Positions 41,724 to 50,719 of a stretch of 64,000 nt of DNA are shown piece after piece. The translations under genes were made by a program, and so were the position numbers. The stretch's first letter is position 1. Every line of letters starts with the position of its first letter. Origin of the DNA: SpSt-398 sp041752235 (GTDB lineage Bacteria; Bacteroidota; Bacteroidia; Chitinophagales; Chitinophagaceae); NCBI GenBank assembly GCA_041752235.1, contig JBGSHM010000015.1, forward strand, positions 1 through 64,000. The letters run 5' to 3'. Under the pieces are notes generated by a model that had not been told where the DNA came from, ran no database searches, and saw only the letters and a list, made by a program, of their open reading frames with translations.

Positions 41724-43145
41724 TTATTGCTTTATGATTTTTTGTGTTTGGATGGTACCATTGGTAGCGATCATGGACAATACATAGGTACCTGTTTTCA
41801 AAGTGCTCAGGCTGATCGTGTTCAATCCGGGTTGGAGTTGTTTCTCGATCAGGATCTGGCCATTCAGGTCAAATAAGCGGGCCTTTTGGAACGGGGTTCC
41901 TTCTTCGGCCAGGTTAGATACCTGGATATTTTCACGGGCCGGGTTAGGCCATACGGCGATCAATTGGTTGTTTGCTTTAGGCATGGTCAGCATCCGTACA
42001 TCAGAGAAACCATTACGTCCCGTCTTATCAGTGGTACGTAAGCGGAAATAGATGTTTCCGGAATTAGTACCCATTGTAGTAAAACTGTATTCGCTCAGAT
42101 CATTCGGGTTGTTTTCGGCGGATACAAAACCCAGGCTGTTCCAGCTTACACCATCCAGACTTTGCTCCACATAATAACCCTGGTTGTTTTGCTCATATAC
42201 TTCCCAATTGAGTGTAATCTGATTATTCCTGGCAAGGGTTGCGGAGAACTCTTTCCACAATACCGGCAGGATCTTATAAGGGAAACTGCAGGAGGTAAGG
42301 TCATTACCCAGGTCACTTGTTCCAAGTGTACCTACAAAGGTCAGGGCCAGGTTATTTTCCAGACGATACAAACGGTTACCATTTTTGGTAGCCATATAGA
42401 TCTGTCCGGTCGGGTTAAAGGCGATACCGGCAAAGCTTTGTCCCGTAGGAGTAGTTGATGAAGGATCAATCACCCGTGTTACCGTAAAACTGGCAACAGG
42501 CGTGGTTGGCAGGTTGGCCGGGAATCGATATAATCCATAGTTACTATTGCTGGAAGTAACCAGCCAGATATTGCCCCAACCATCGATCGACATATCTCCA
42601 GCATTCTGAGAACGAACCACAGCATCTACATCATTTCCATTCTGGTCAACAATGGTTGAGGTGATAAAAGTCCAGCTATTGGTAATAATGTTATAATAGT
42701 TCAGATTGCCATCCACATCGATAGTATAATAACCGGTACCGGAAGAACTCACACAACCTGTATGCACTTCGGCCGCACAAGTAGTAGTAGCCAACATGGT
42801 TACGGTTCCTGTTGCGGGATGAAAGGATACAAACTCGTTGGGGGTACTGCCTACGTTACGTTTAAAATAGTAGAACTTTCCATCTACGTAGTTATAACCC
42901 ATTCCATTCGCTTTTTTGGGACTGTTACCAGTATAGGTAGTGTTTTTTACAACCGATCCGGAGGCACCGGTATTGACATTGATCTCACGGATCTCTCCGC
43001 TACCAGTCAAACCATAGATAATGTTGTCGGGATCAGTACAGACCGAAGAGATCTGTGCGGAGGCATTTTGAAAGGTGAACACGCACACGGCTGTCAACAA
43101 TAGGACAAGCGAATTTTCACACTTAAGGGTAGTCTTCAGTTTCAT
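41724..43145 (-). CDS. Secreted beta-propeller-like protein with T9SS sorting domain
   Basis: A 473-residue secreted protein. The signal peptide ends FQNASAQ. An N-terminal propeller-like region follows (residues about 30-290, with segments such as DPDNIIYGLTGSGEIREIN, GYYTIDVDGNLNYYNI, GQIYMATKNGNRLYRLENN), then a fibronectin-like linker (LNWEVYEQNNQGYYVEQSLDGVSW). The C-terminal T9SS domain has VWPNPARENIQVSNLAEE ... GTYVLSMIATNG. The binding target is unknown. It is transcribed in the same direction as the larger T9SS protein gene, with a possible terminator between. Confidence 0.85.
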   Translation of the reverse strand: MKLKTTLKCENSLVLLLTAVCVFTFQNASAQISSVCTDPDNIIYGLTGSGEIREINVNTGASGSVVKNTTYTGNSPKKANGMGYNYVDGKFYYFKRNVGSTPNEFVSFHPATGTVTMLATTTCAAEVHTGCVSSSGTGYYTIDVDGNLNYYNIITNSWTFITSTIVDQNGNDVDAVVRSQNAGDMSIDGWGNIWLVTSSNSNYGLYRFPANLPTTPVASFTVTRVIDPSSTTPTGQSFAGIAFNPTGQIYMATKNGNRLYRLENNLALTFVGTLGTSDLGNDLTSCSFPYKILPVLWKEFSATLARNNQITLNWEVYEQNNQGYYVEQSLDGVSWNSLGFVSAENNPNDLSEYSFTTMGTNSGNIYFRLRTTDKTGRNGFSDVRMLTMPKANNQLIAVWPNPARENIQVSNLAEEGTPFQKARLFDLNGQILIEKQLQPGLNTISLSTLKTGTYVLSMIATNGTIQTQKIIKQ

Positions 43146-43468
43146 CTTTTAGGGTTTACGAATGAATCAAACTGATCTTTCTACGGACAATTGGAAAAGG
43201 TTCATCTGGTGATTAGCCAGGTTTTCGTTCTTTTACGATTTGATCCGGTAAATGATGAAGTGAAGTTGCGATGTGAAATCTACGTGTGCAGGTCTGTCAT
43301 TCATCATAAGGTTCGGATCAAATACGAGGTAAAAATAGTAACAGAAACTACGTATTTGCAATAGTAATTCTACGAGGTTCTACTTAGAAGGAATACGGTT
43401 TGACCTAAGTAGTTGATGTCCAAAAGACTTTTTCATCGTTTATTTCATAAAAAATAGAAGCATGTAAT
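43146..43468. other. Gene-free stretch upstream of the T9SS protein gene
   Basis: About 320 bases without a convincing gene, between the start of the gene at 43145 and the terminator at 43469. It should hold the promoter of that gene, but I could not place a good TTTG/TAnnTTTG pair on the minus strand. A loose inverted pair CTACTTAG / CTAAGTAG (about 43379-43412) is visible. Otherwise I see nothing in it. Confidence 0.4.
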
Positions 43469-43505
43469 AAAAAAGGTCCCGCGCCGAAGGCGCGGGACCT
43501 TTTTT
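43469..43505 (-). terminator. Strong bidirectional-type terminator
   Basis: Perfect 11-bp stem GGTCCCGCGCC / GGCGCGGGACC with a 3-nt loop GAA, flanked by six A residues on the left and six T residues on the right. It lies about 38 nt after the stop of the gene at 43543, which it terminates on the minus strand. Confidence 0.95.
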
Positions 43506-43542
43506 CGGGCTGGGAAAATCCCTGCCCGAAGAAAAATGAAGG

Positions 43543-44334
43543 CTATTTAAAACCCATCCAGATGCGTTGATCCATGTCAAATACGAACACCATTCCATTC
43601 GCATAGGCCAGGTTCAGCCTCGAAGGCAGATAGGTATCGCTTGGGAAACTGGCCTTTTTGGTGATCAGCCCGGTTTTCTTGTTGTAATATTCCAGAGTGC
43701 GGGTTTCTACGTTTAACAGGGCAAACTCAGCTTTCTTCTCCCCCATATATAATACAGTGGTCATATTATACTCATCCCGGGGACTGCCATAACCATTTTT
43801 GGTGGTCTGTCCCATAACCAGGGCGATCTCGTCCTGAACAACACCACCTTCAAATTTATAAGGGATCACATTCCCATTCTCGCCCAGAAAGTAAACCAGA
43901 CCATTCTTTTCATCAAAGGCCCCGGCACTTTGTTCTGTGGGTTGATGGTATCCAGGAAGAATTACTTCATAGGTGAAAGGTTCTCCATTATCATCCAGGG
44001 TATACCGGAACCAACCTCCTTCATCATAACAATTGCCTTCAATAGCCCCGTTATTGTACCAGAGCCCCCTCAGATCCACCATAGTCTCCAGTCCATCACC
44101 CCAAACCATTTCGCCAGACTCCTTAAAAACAGCCAAACCAAACACCTCATTGCCCGCAAATCCGGCATAATATCGTTTGTTCTTTGGATGCCAGGCTACT
44201 CCAGCGCCGTTAGTGCCATCCGCCTCGGGCATCTTTAGTTCAATCACCTTCGAAAGCTTCTTTGTGGATTGTGCTGAAACAGCCAACCCTCCAGCAAATA
44301 AGAACAGAAGCAGGGAGAACGCGTATTTTTTCAT
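43543..44334 (-). CDS. Exported beta-propeller-like protein
   Basis: A 263-residue exported protein. I chose the ATG at 44334, which opens the signal peptide MKKYAFSLLLFLFAGGLAVSAQ; an upstream in-frame ATG would add 36 residues before it. The body has repeated short beta segments (GVAWHPKNKRYYAGFAGNEVFGLAVF, AGAFDEKNGLVYFLGENGNVIPYKF, NLAYANGMVFVFDMDQRIWMGF) resembling SMP-30/NHL type propellers. No catalytic motif is clear. It is followed by a very strong terminator and stands alone. Confidence 0.65.
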   Translation of the reverse strand: MKKYAFSLLLFLFAGGLAVSAQSTKKLSKVIELKMPEADGTNGAGVAWHPKNKRYYAGFAGNEVFGLAVFKESGEMVWGDGLETMVDLRGLWYNNGAIEGNCYDEGGWFRYTLDDNGEPFTYEVILPGYHQPTEQSAGAFDEKNGLVYFLGENGNVIPYKFEGGVVQDEIALVMGQTTKNGYGSPRDEYNMTTVLYMGEKKAEFALLNVETRTLEYYNKKTGLITKKASFPSDTYLPSRLNLAYANGMVFVFDMDQRIWMGFK

Positions 44335-44483
44335 ATTATGATTATTTGATCCGAAGGTAGAGCCAAGTAAGGCAGAGACAAATACCGTCACCAGGGTATT
44401 ATCGCATAAATGCCTGAAAAGGATACCCTTGTTTATCCCCAAGTGTGAAAAACTCGGGGTCGGAAGACCTGTTCGGGTTTTGG

Positions 44484-44491
44484 TATATTTG
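44484..44491 (+). promoter_or_regulatory. Possible -7 box of the parE promoter
   Basis: TATATTTG matches TAnnTTTG exactly and lies about 50 nt before the parE start. The -33 region has no TTTG at the right distance, so support is partial. Confidence 0.4.
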
Positions 44492-44544
44492 TGAGCTTGA
44501 GGATTATATAGTATTGATTATCAGACGAAAAATCGATTGTGATC

Positions 44545-46437
44545 ATGGCCAAAGAGAAAGAATCCCACCTGTTTGAATACACGGAAGACAGTATCAAGAG
44601 CCTGGACTGGCGCGAGCATATCCGGCTCAGGCCCGGTATGTATATCGGTAAGCTAGGTGACGGCAACAGCCCGGATGATGGGATATATGTCCTGATGAAA
44701 GAAGTGCTGGATAACTGTATTGATGAGTATACCATGGGTTATGGAAAAACCGTGGAGATAACCGTGGAAAAAGGTGGTGTCACCATTCGGGATTACGGAA
44801 GGGGTATTCCACTGGGCAAGGTGGTGGATGTTGTCAGCAAGATCAATACCGGTGCCAAATACGATAGTAAGGTCTTTCAAAAAAGCGTTGGACTGAATGG
44901 AGTAGGTACCAAGGCCGTCAATGCCCTCAGCTCCTATTTTAAAGTCACCGCCTTTCGGGAAGGAAAAGAAAAGACCGCCGAATTTGAAAGAGGAGTATTG
45001 ACCAAAGAACATAAGGAGGCCAAAACAGATGAATCAAATGGCACCCTTGTTCATTTCATACCCGATGAGACCGTTTTCAAAAACTATAAATATTTTCATG
45101 AATACGTGGAAAGCCAGGTATGGAATTATTGTTTTCTGAATGCAGGTTTGAAGATCGTACTCAATGGAAAAACCTATGTGAGTAAGAATGGGTTATTGGA
45201 CCTGTTGGAACGCAAAACCAATGCCGATGAGATTCGCTACCCCATCATCCATCTGCGGGGCGATGATATCGAGCTCGCCCTTACCCACAACAATGATTAT
45301 GGCGAGGACATTTACAGCTTTGTCAATGGCCAACATACCACTCAGGGAGGTACGCACCAGCAGGCTTTCCGCGAAGCCTACATCAAAACCATCCGCGATT
45401 TTTATAAAAAAGATTATGATGCGTCCGACATCCGCGGGAGTATCGTCGCCGCCATTTCCGTGCGTGTCGTAGAGCCTGTTTTTGAATCCCAAACAAAGAC
45501 CAAACTGGGTTCAGTAAATGTTGATGAAGGTGGCCCAAGTATGCGACAGTTCGTTGGCGATTTCTTGTCAAAAGAACTGGATAATTTCCTGCATAAGAAC
45601 CCATCCACCGCAGAGGCGCTAAAGAAGCGTATCGAGCAAAGTGAAAAAGAAAGAAAGGAACTGGCAGGTATTAAGAAGCTGGCCAATGAAAGAGCCAAGA
45701 AAGCCAATATGCACAACCGCAAACTGCGGGATTGTCGCTTTCACCTGAATGATGAATTGCCTTCCAAAGGAAAAGAGGAATATTTTCTCCGCACACGCGA
45801 AAGCACCATCTTCATCACAGAAGGGGATAGTGCCAGTGGCTCCATTACCAAGGCCAGACAGGTGGAAACCCAGGCGGTATTCAGCCTGCGGGGTAAACCC
45901 CTGAACTGTTTTGGGATGACCAAGAAAGTGGTCTATGAAAATGAAGAGTTCAACCTGTTGCAACATGCCTTGAATATTGAAGAAGGCATGGACGGGCTTC
46001 GGTTTAATAATATTGTTATTGCCACAGATGCTGATGTGGATGGAATGCATATCCGCTTATTGCTGATGACCTTTTTCCTTCAATTCTTTCCCGACCTGGT
46101 TAAACACGAAAAGGTCTATGTACTGGAAACGCCTTTGTTCCGGGTCAGAAACAAACAGGAGACGATCTACTGTTATGATGAGACAGAAAAACAAGCGGCG
46201 GTTCAAAAATTGGGGGGTAAACCGGAGATCACCCGCTTTAAGGGTTTGGGAGAGATCAGTCCGGATGAATTTGCCCAGTTCATCGGACCTGGTATGCGGA
46301 AACAACTAATGCGCCTGGACGCAGGTGATCATATTCAACACCTGCTTGATTATTATATGGGAAAGAATACGCCCGATCGCCAGGAATTCATTATCGGTAA
46401 TTTGCGGGTTGAAATGGATGCCCCGGTGGAGAACTAA
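44545..46437 (+). CDS. parE: DNA topoisomerase IV subunit B
   Basis: ATPase subunit of a type IIA topoisomerase that separates linked chromosomes. The 630 residues show the GHKL ATP site (LKEVLDNCIDEYTMGYG, IRDYGRGIPLGKVV, SVGLNGVGTKAVNALS) and the TOPRIM domain with FITEGDSASGS (near residue 427) and IVIATDADVDGMHIRLLLMTFF. The ATG at 44545 gives MAKEKESHLFEYTEDS; a GTG at 44539 would add two residues. GyrB and ParE are close relatives; I call ParE because its partner A subunit lies in the same cluster (48206-50719) and lacks an obvious GyrA box. Confidence 0.9.
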   Translation: MAKEKESHLFEYTEDSIKSLDWREHIRLRPGMYIGKLGDGNSPDDGIYVLMKEVLDNCIDEYTMGYGKTVEITVEKGGVTIRDYGRGIPLGKVVDVVSKINTGAKYDSKVFQKSVGLNGVGTKAVNALSSYFKVTAFREGKEKTAEFERGVLTKEHKEAKTDESNGTLVHFIPDETVFKNYKYFHEYVESQVWNYCFLNAGLKIVLNGKTYVSKNGLLDLLERKTNADEIRYPIIHLRGDDIELALTHNNDYGEDIYSFVNGQHTTQGGTHQQAFREAYIKTIRDFYKKDYDASDIRGSIVAAISVRVVEPVFESQTKTKLGSVNVDEGGPSMRQFVGDFLSKELDNFLHKNPSTAEALKKRIEQSEKERKELAGIKKLANERAKKANMHNRKLRDCRFHLNDELPSKGKEEYFLRTRESTIFITEGDSASGSITKARQVETQAVFSLRGKPLNCFGMTKKVVYENEEFNLLQHALNIEEGMDGLRFNNIVIATDADVDGMHIRLLLMTFFLQFFPDLVKHEKVYVLETPLFRVRNKQETIYCYDETEKQAAVQKLGGKPEITRFKGLGEISPDEFAQFIGPGMRKQLMRLDAGDHIQHLLDYYMGKNTPDRQEFIIGNLRVEMDAPVEN

Positions 46438-46454
46438 CCTAAAACAAGAACCCT

Positions 46455-47240
46455 TTGTTTGAATTCCATTCCGATAAGAAACGATATTTTGACATGCAGG
46501 CTGAAAATGCAGCCAGCTATGTAATCCCTTTTATTCAAAATGCTTTTCCCATCCAACCAGGCATGCGTGTACTCGAGATCGGTTGTGCCGAAGGAGGTGT
46601 GCTAAAAGCATTTGTAGATAAAGGCTGTATCGGTATTGGGGTAGAACTGGATGAACCCCGATTGGTGCTGGCACGTGAGTTTTTACAGGAGGAGATTGCC
46701 GCAGGAAAGATCCGTTTTATTTCAAAAGATATTTATCAGGTTGATCTCGCTACGGAATTCCAGGGCGGGTTCGATATCATTGTGCTCAAGGATGTGATCG
46801 AACATATCCACGATCAGGAAAAGCTGATCGGGTGGATGAAGAATTTCTTAAACCCCGGAGGAGTTGTTTTCTTTGGTTTCCCTCCCTGGCAAATGCCCTT
46901 TGGCGGTCACCAACAGATCTGTCATAAGAAATGGCTGGCCAGTTTGCCCTGGTACCATTTACTGCCGACACCGGTGTATAAATGGATATTAAAGAGCAAT
47001 GGAGAACCTTGGGAGCACTTGCTAGAGATTAAAGAAACGGGCATCTCCATTGAACGATTTGAGCGAATCGTTCGAAAGACAGGATACAACGTCATCCACC
47101 ACATACCCTATCTGGTGAACCCGATCTATCGTTACAAGTTTGGCTGGAAGGCCCGAAAACAAAATGCTGTGGTACGCGGCATTCCCTGGTTTCGAAATTT
47201 TGTGACGACCTGTGTTTATTATTTGATTCAAGTTAAATAA
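46455..47240 (+). CDS. Class I SAM-dependent methyltransferase
   Basis: A 261-residue methyltransferase. The SAM motif MRVLEIGCAEGGVLKAFVDKG begins near residue 37. IGVELDE (acidic residue for ribose binding) and FDIIVLKDVIEHIHDQEKLIGWM (motif II region) follow, as in UbiG-type enzymes. The start codon is TTG at 46455, giving MFEFHSDKKRYFDMQ; the first ATG at 46494 would remove 13 residues. It begins 17 nt after parE. The substrate is not known; the late half has FPPWQMPFGGHQQICHKKW, which resembles methyltransferases near glycan or lipid genes. Confidence 0.8.
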   Translation: MFEFHSDKKRYFDMQAENAASYVIPFIQNAFPIQPGMRVLEIGCAEGGVLKAFVDKGCIGIGVELDEPRLVLAREFLQEEIAAGKIRFISKDIYQVDLATEFQGGFDIIVLKDVIEHIHDQEKLIGWMKNFLNPGGVVFFGFPPWQMPFGGHQQICHKKWLASLPWYHLLPTPVYKWILKSNGEPWEHLLEIKETGISIERFERIVRKTGYNVIHHIPYLVNPIYRYKFGWKARKQNAVVRGIPWFRNFVTTCVYYLIQVK

Positions 47241-47246
47241 AGAAGA

Positions 47247-48062
47247 ATGATCCATATTGTTTTCAATGAAGGGGAACTGGACCTGATGAAGCAGGTCATG
47301 GAACTGGAAGAAAGTCTGGCAGGTGAAGTGGTACTGATACGCGATGATTTTGCCGTAGGCCCTTTAATGGCCCTGGATACGGAAGAAGGTTGGCAGGCAC
47401 GTTATGAATGGTGGATGGATAAGATTTCCTATTCACATTATCAATGGGATGATTCAGCGCGATTTGATGACCGGGAAACGGTGGCTGCGTTGATCACAAA
47501 AATGAAGGAAGATCCTGCTGAGCAAATATGGATCTGGATGGGACAGAATCAGCATGATGTTTGCGGCTATTACTGGTTGATTTCCCAATTGAGTGCTTTT
47601 CAGGGAAGGGTCATGGTCCTTTACCAGAATAACCTGCCTTTTATCAATGAGAAAGGACATATTTTTTACCCTTCCTGGTTGAGTGAGATACCTGCGCGTG
47701 AATTTTTGAAGGCGCGTAAACTTGCCCGGCCTGTGACATTATCTGAATTTGAAGTGGATCCGGATGAGTGGCGGAAACTGGTGGAGGAAAATGCTGTTGT
47801 CCGTATCCTCGAAGGAGGGAAGAAGATCGCCGGTAAAGGCGAGGATTTCTTTGATGGAGAGATCATAAAGAATCTGACCAAAGAATGGCAAAAAGCCTGG
47901 CGGGTGGTGAGCAATACGCTCAACCGCATGAAGATCAAAACCGGTGACGTGATCATCGAATGGCGAATTAAACAACTCATTGCCACAGGCAAGATCGAAG
48001 TGACTGGCGACGCAGGGAAGAACTGGAAGGAGTTTGATCTGCGATTGCCGAGCGAGGCGTGA
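47247..48062 (+). CDS. DUF1835/DUF3658 domain protein
   Basis: A 271-residue protein. The N-terminal DUF1835 domain has MIHIVFNEGELDLMKQVMELEE, VVLIRDDFAVGPLM, WIWMGQNQHDVCGYYWLISQL and VMVLYQNNLPF. The C-terminal part (about residues 165-265, SEFEVDPDEWRKLVEENAVVRILEGGKKIAGKGEDFFD ... RIKQLIATGKIEVTGD) matches DUF3658. The function of this pair is unknown. It lies 6 nt after the methyltransferase, and both are between parE and parC. A GTGAATG-type repeat begins at its stop codon. Confidence 0.8.
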   Translation: MIHIVFNEGELDLMKQVMELEESLAGEVVLIRDDFAVGPLMALDTEEGWQARYEWWMDKISYSHYQWDDSARFDDRETVAALITKMKEDPAEQIWIWMGQNQHDVCGYYWLISQLSAFQGRVMVLYQNNLPFINEKGHIFYPSWLSEIPAREFLKARKLARPVTLSEFEVDPDEWRKLVEENAVVRILEGGKKIAGKGEDFFDGEIIKNLTKEWQKAWRVVSNTLNRMKIKTGDVIIEWRIKQLIATGKIEVTGDAGKNWKEFDLRLPSEA

Positions 48063-48167
48063 GACGTGAGCCGTGAATAGTGAATGGTGAATGGTGAATG
48101 GTGAATGAATTTCGAGGTTGTATGTTAAAGTTTTTAGTATTAAGTTTCACTATTCACGACTCACGGT
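48060..48167. repeat. GTGAATG/GTGAGAC word-repeat hairpin before parC
   Basis: Left arm 48060-48108 is tandem GTGAGAC, GTGAATAG and four GTGAATG units, starting at the stop codon of the upstream gene. The right arm 48145-48167 is TTTCACTATTCACGACTCACGG. An AT-rich spacer of about 36 bases lies between. Confidence 0.8.
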
Positions 48168-48205
48168 TCTATCTATAATAAATTAAAAAAAACAAGGATC
48201 CCCTC

Positions 48206-50719
48206 GTGAAAAATACAAAACCCGACATCACTGGCAACGAATCAGGGATACATGGCCAATACAAAAGTTGGTTCCTGGAGTATGCCTCCTATGTGATTTT
48301 GGAGCGTGCTGTACCAGCGGTTGAGGATGGACTGAAACCTGTACAGCGTCGTATCCTTCATGCCATGAAGGAAATGGATGATGGCCGTTTCAATAAAGTG
48401 GCCAATATCATTGGGCAAGCCATGCAATACCATCCGCATGGAGATGCAAGTATTGGAGATGCCCTGGTCAATTTGGGACAGAAGGACCTGCTGATTGATA
48501 CGCAAGGTAACTGGGGTGATGTGCGTACCGGTGATGATGCCGCGGCTGCACGATATATCGAAGCGCGTCTTTCTAAATTTGCCTTGGAAGTAGCCTTTAA
48601 TCCCAAAACCACCCAATGGCAATTGAGTTATGATGGCCGGAAGAATGAGCCCGTGGCCCTTCCGATGAAATTCCCACTGTTGCTGGCACAAGGGGCGGAT
48701 GGAATCGCAGTGGGACTATCAACCAAGATCATGCCGCATAACTTTTGCGAGCTGATTGAAGCCTCGATCAAATACCTGCGTGGTAAACGGTTTGACCTGG
48801 TTCCCGATTTTCAGACCGGTGGCATGATCGACGTGACAGATTATAACCAGGGAAAACGCGGAGGGAGAATTAAAGTACGTGCCCATATTGAGGAATCCGA
48901 TAAGAAGACCCTCCTCATTAAGAGTGTTCCCTATGGCGTAACGACCACGCAATTGATGGATTCCATCGTTAAGGCCAATGATCAGGGAAAGATCAAGATC
49001 AAGAAAGTAACGGACAATACCGCGGCCGAAGTGGAAATACAGGTAGACCTGGCACCGGGTATTTCCCCCGATATCACGATAGATGCTTTGTACAAATTCA
49101 CCGATTGCGAAGTTTCCATTTCGCCCAATGCCTGTGTGATCGTTGATCAAAAGCCCCAGTTCCTGGGAGTACAGGACCTGCTCCGTTTGTCGGTGGATAA
49201 AACCAAAGACCTGCTGGAACAGGAATTGAAGATCAAATTGGCTGAATTACAAGAGAAATGGCATTATACCTCACTGGAAAAAATATTCTTTGAAGAGAAG
49301 ATATACAAAGAATTAGAGAAGAAGCATGATACCTGGGATAAAGTAATTGAGGCTATTGATAAGGCTTTTGTTCCTTTCCGCAAACAATTGAAAAGAGATG
49401 TTACCCGCGAGGATATTCTCAAACTCACCGAGAAACCGGTTCGGCGGATCTATCGGTTGGATATTGATGAACTGAATGACCAGATCAAAAAACTGGAGGC
49501 AGAGATCAAACAGGTAAAATTTGACCTGGCCAATCTGGTGGATTTTGCAGTGGCGTATTTTGAGAACCTGTTAACCAAATACGGCAGGGGACGGGAAAGA
49601 AAAACAGAGATCAAGCAGTTTGAAGTGATCGAAGCCAAACAGGTGCTGATTGCCAATACAAGGCTCTACATGAACCGCGAAGAAGGGTTTATCGGTACCG
49701 CCCTGCGAAAAGATGAGTTTGTTTGTGAGTGTTCGGATCTGGATGATATCATTGTCATCGCCAAGAACGGGGTGATGAAGGTGGTGAAAGTACAGGATAA
49801 AGCCTTTATTGGAAAGGATATTCTGCATGCGGCGGTGTTTCAGAAAAACGATGAACGCACCACCTACAATATGATCTACTCGGATGGCAAAACCGGTGTG
49901 AGTTTTGCCAAACGCTTCAATGTGACCGGTGTAACACGTGATAAAGAATACGACCTGACAAAAGGAAGTGAGAAAAGCAAGGTGCAATACCTCTCTATCA
50001 ACCCGAATGGAGAAGCCGAAGTGGTAAAAGTATTGTTGACACCGGGCAGCAAGGCCCGTATCAAAGAATTTGATTTCTATTTTGAAGAACTGGCCATCAA
50101 AGGCCGGAGCAGCCTGGGGAATACCGTTACCAAATACCCCATCAAATCGGTTAAATTTAAAGAGGCTGGAAAGGCTACGCTCGCCGGGAAGAAAATGTGG
50201 TATGATGACAAGTTTGGCCGGTTAAATGCTGATGAAAAAGGTATGTACCTCGGTATGTTTGAAGCGGACGACCGTATTTTGGTCATTTTCCGAGATGGGA
50301 ACTATGAGATCACCGACCAGGAATTGACACAGCGTTTTGATACGGAAAATATTCTACTGATCGAAAAATTCAATCCGGATTGTATTGTTTCAGCGATCTA
50401 TGTGGACAATGAGAAAAAGCAGTACAATGCCAAACGTTTCCGCATTGAAACCTCCACTTTGAAGAGCAAATTCCTCTTTATAAAGGAAGGGAAGGGCAAT
50501 TATCTCGAGGCGGTTACGACAGATGCAGAACCGATTTTGGCCGTTCAACAAGGACGGGGTGCACAGGTACGAAAGGGAAAATTCAAAATAGATAAAGTGG
50601 TCGAGGTCATGGGCTGGAAAGCCGTAGGCAACAAACTGCTTGACTTTAGTAAGAGCGTGGAGATGGAGTGGGAGAAGAAGAAGAAGGAGAAGGACGAGAC
50701 CCAGGGCGAACTATTTTGA
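48206..50719 (+). CDS. parC: DNA topoisomerase IV subunit A
   Basis: DNA-cleaving subunit of the type IIA topoisomerase partnering ParE. The 837 residues include YASYVILERAVPAVEDGLKPVQRRILHAM, QYHPHGDASIGDALVNLGQ, GNWGD, and the active-site tyrosine Y117 in AARYIEARLS. A coiled-coil tower region (about 385-440) and a C-terminal beta-pinwheel (about 490-810) follow. No QRRGGKG GyrA box is visible in the pinwheel, which favours ParC over GyrA. The start is GTG at 48206. The last 74 bases overlap the end of a convergent gene, and the tail is a lysine/glutamate-rich stretch (KKKKEKDETQGELF). Confidence 0.9.
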   Translation: MKNTKPDITGNESGIHGQYKSWFLEYASYVILERAVPAVEDGLKPVQRRILHAMKEMDDGRFNKVANIIGQAMQYHPHGDASIGDALVNLGQKDLLIDTQGNWGDVRTGDDAAAARYIEARLSKFALEVAFNPKTTQWQLSYDGRKNEPVALPMKFPLLLAQGADGIAVGLSTKIMPHNFCELIEASIKYLRGKRFDLVPDFQTGGMIDVTDYNQGKRGGRIKVRAHIEESDKKTLLIKSVPYGVTTTQLMDSIVKANDQGKIKIKKVTDNTAAEVEIQVDLAPGISPDITIDALYKFTDCEVSISPNACVIVDQKPQFLGVQDLLRLSVDKTKDLLEQELKIKLAELQEKWHYTSLEKIFFEEKIYKELEKKHDTWDKVIEAIDKAFVPFRKQLKRDVTREDILKLTEKPVRRIYRLDIDELNDQIKKLEAEIKQVKFDLANLVDFAVAYFENLLTKYGRGRERKTEIKQFEVIEAKQVLIANTRLYMNREEGFIGTALRKDEFVCECSDLDDIIVIAKNGVMKVVKVQDKAFIGKDILHAAVFQKNDERTTYNMIYSDGKTGVSFAKRFNVTGVTRDKEYDLTKGSEKSKVQYLSINPNGEAEVVKVLLTPGSKARIKEFDFYFEELAIKGRSSLGNTVTKYPIKSVKFKEAGKATLAGKKMWYDDKFGRLNADEKGMYLGMFEADDRILVIFRDGNYEITDQELTQRFDTENILLIEKFNPDCIVSAIYVDNEKKQYNAKRFRIETSTLKSKFLFIKEGKGNYLEAVTTDAEPILAVQQGRGAQVRKGKFKIDKVVEVMGWKAVGNKLLDFSKSVEMEWEKKKKEKDETQGELF

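Noticed and set aside
43146..43468. A hidden small gene or RNA upstream of the T9SS protein gene
   Set aside because: I saw no convincing open frame, terminator or conserved-looking structure apart from a loose CTACTTAG/CTAAGTAG pair.
48206..50719. GyrA instead of ParC
   Set aside because: No GyrA-box (QRRGGKG-like) motif is visible in the C-terminal pinwheel and the gene clusters with a ParE-type subunit; but the distinction is not absolute without a tree.
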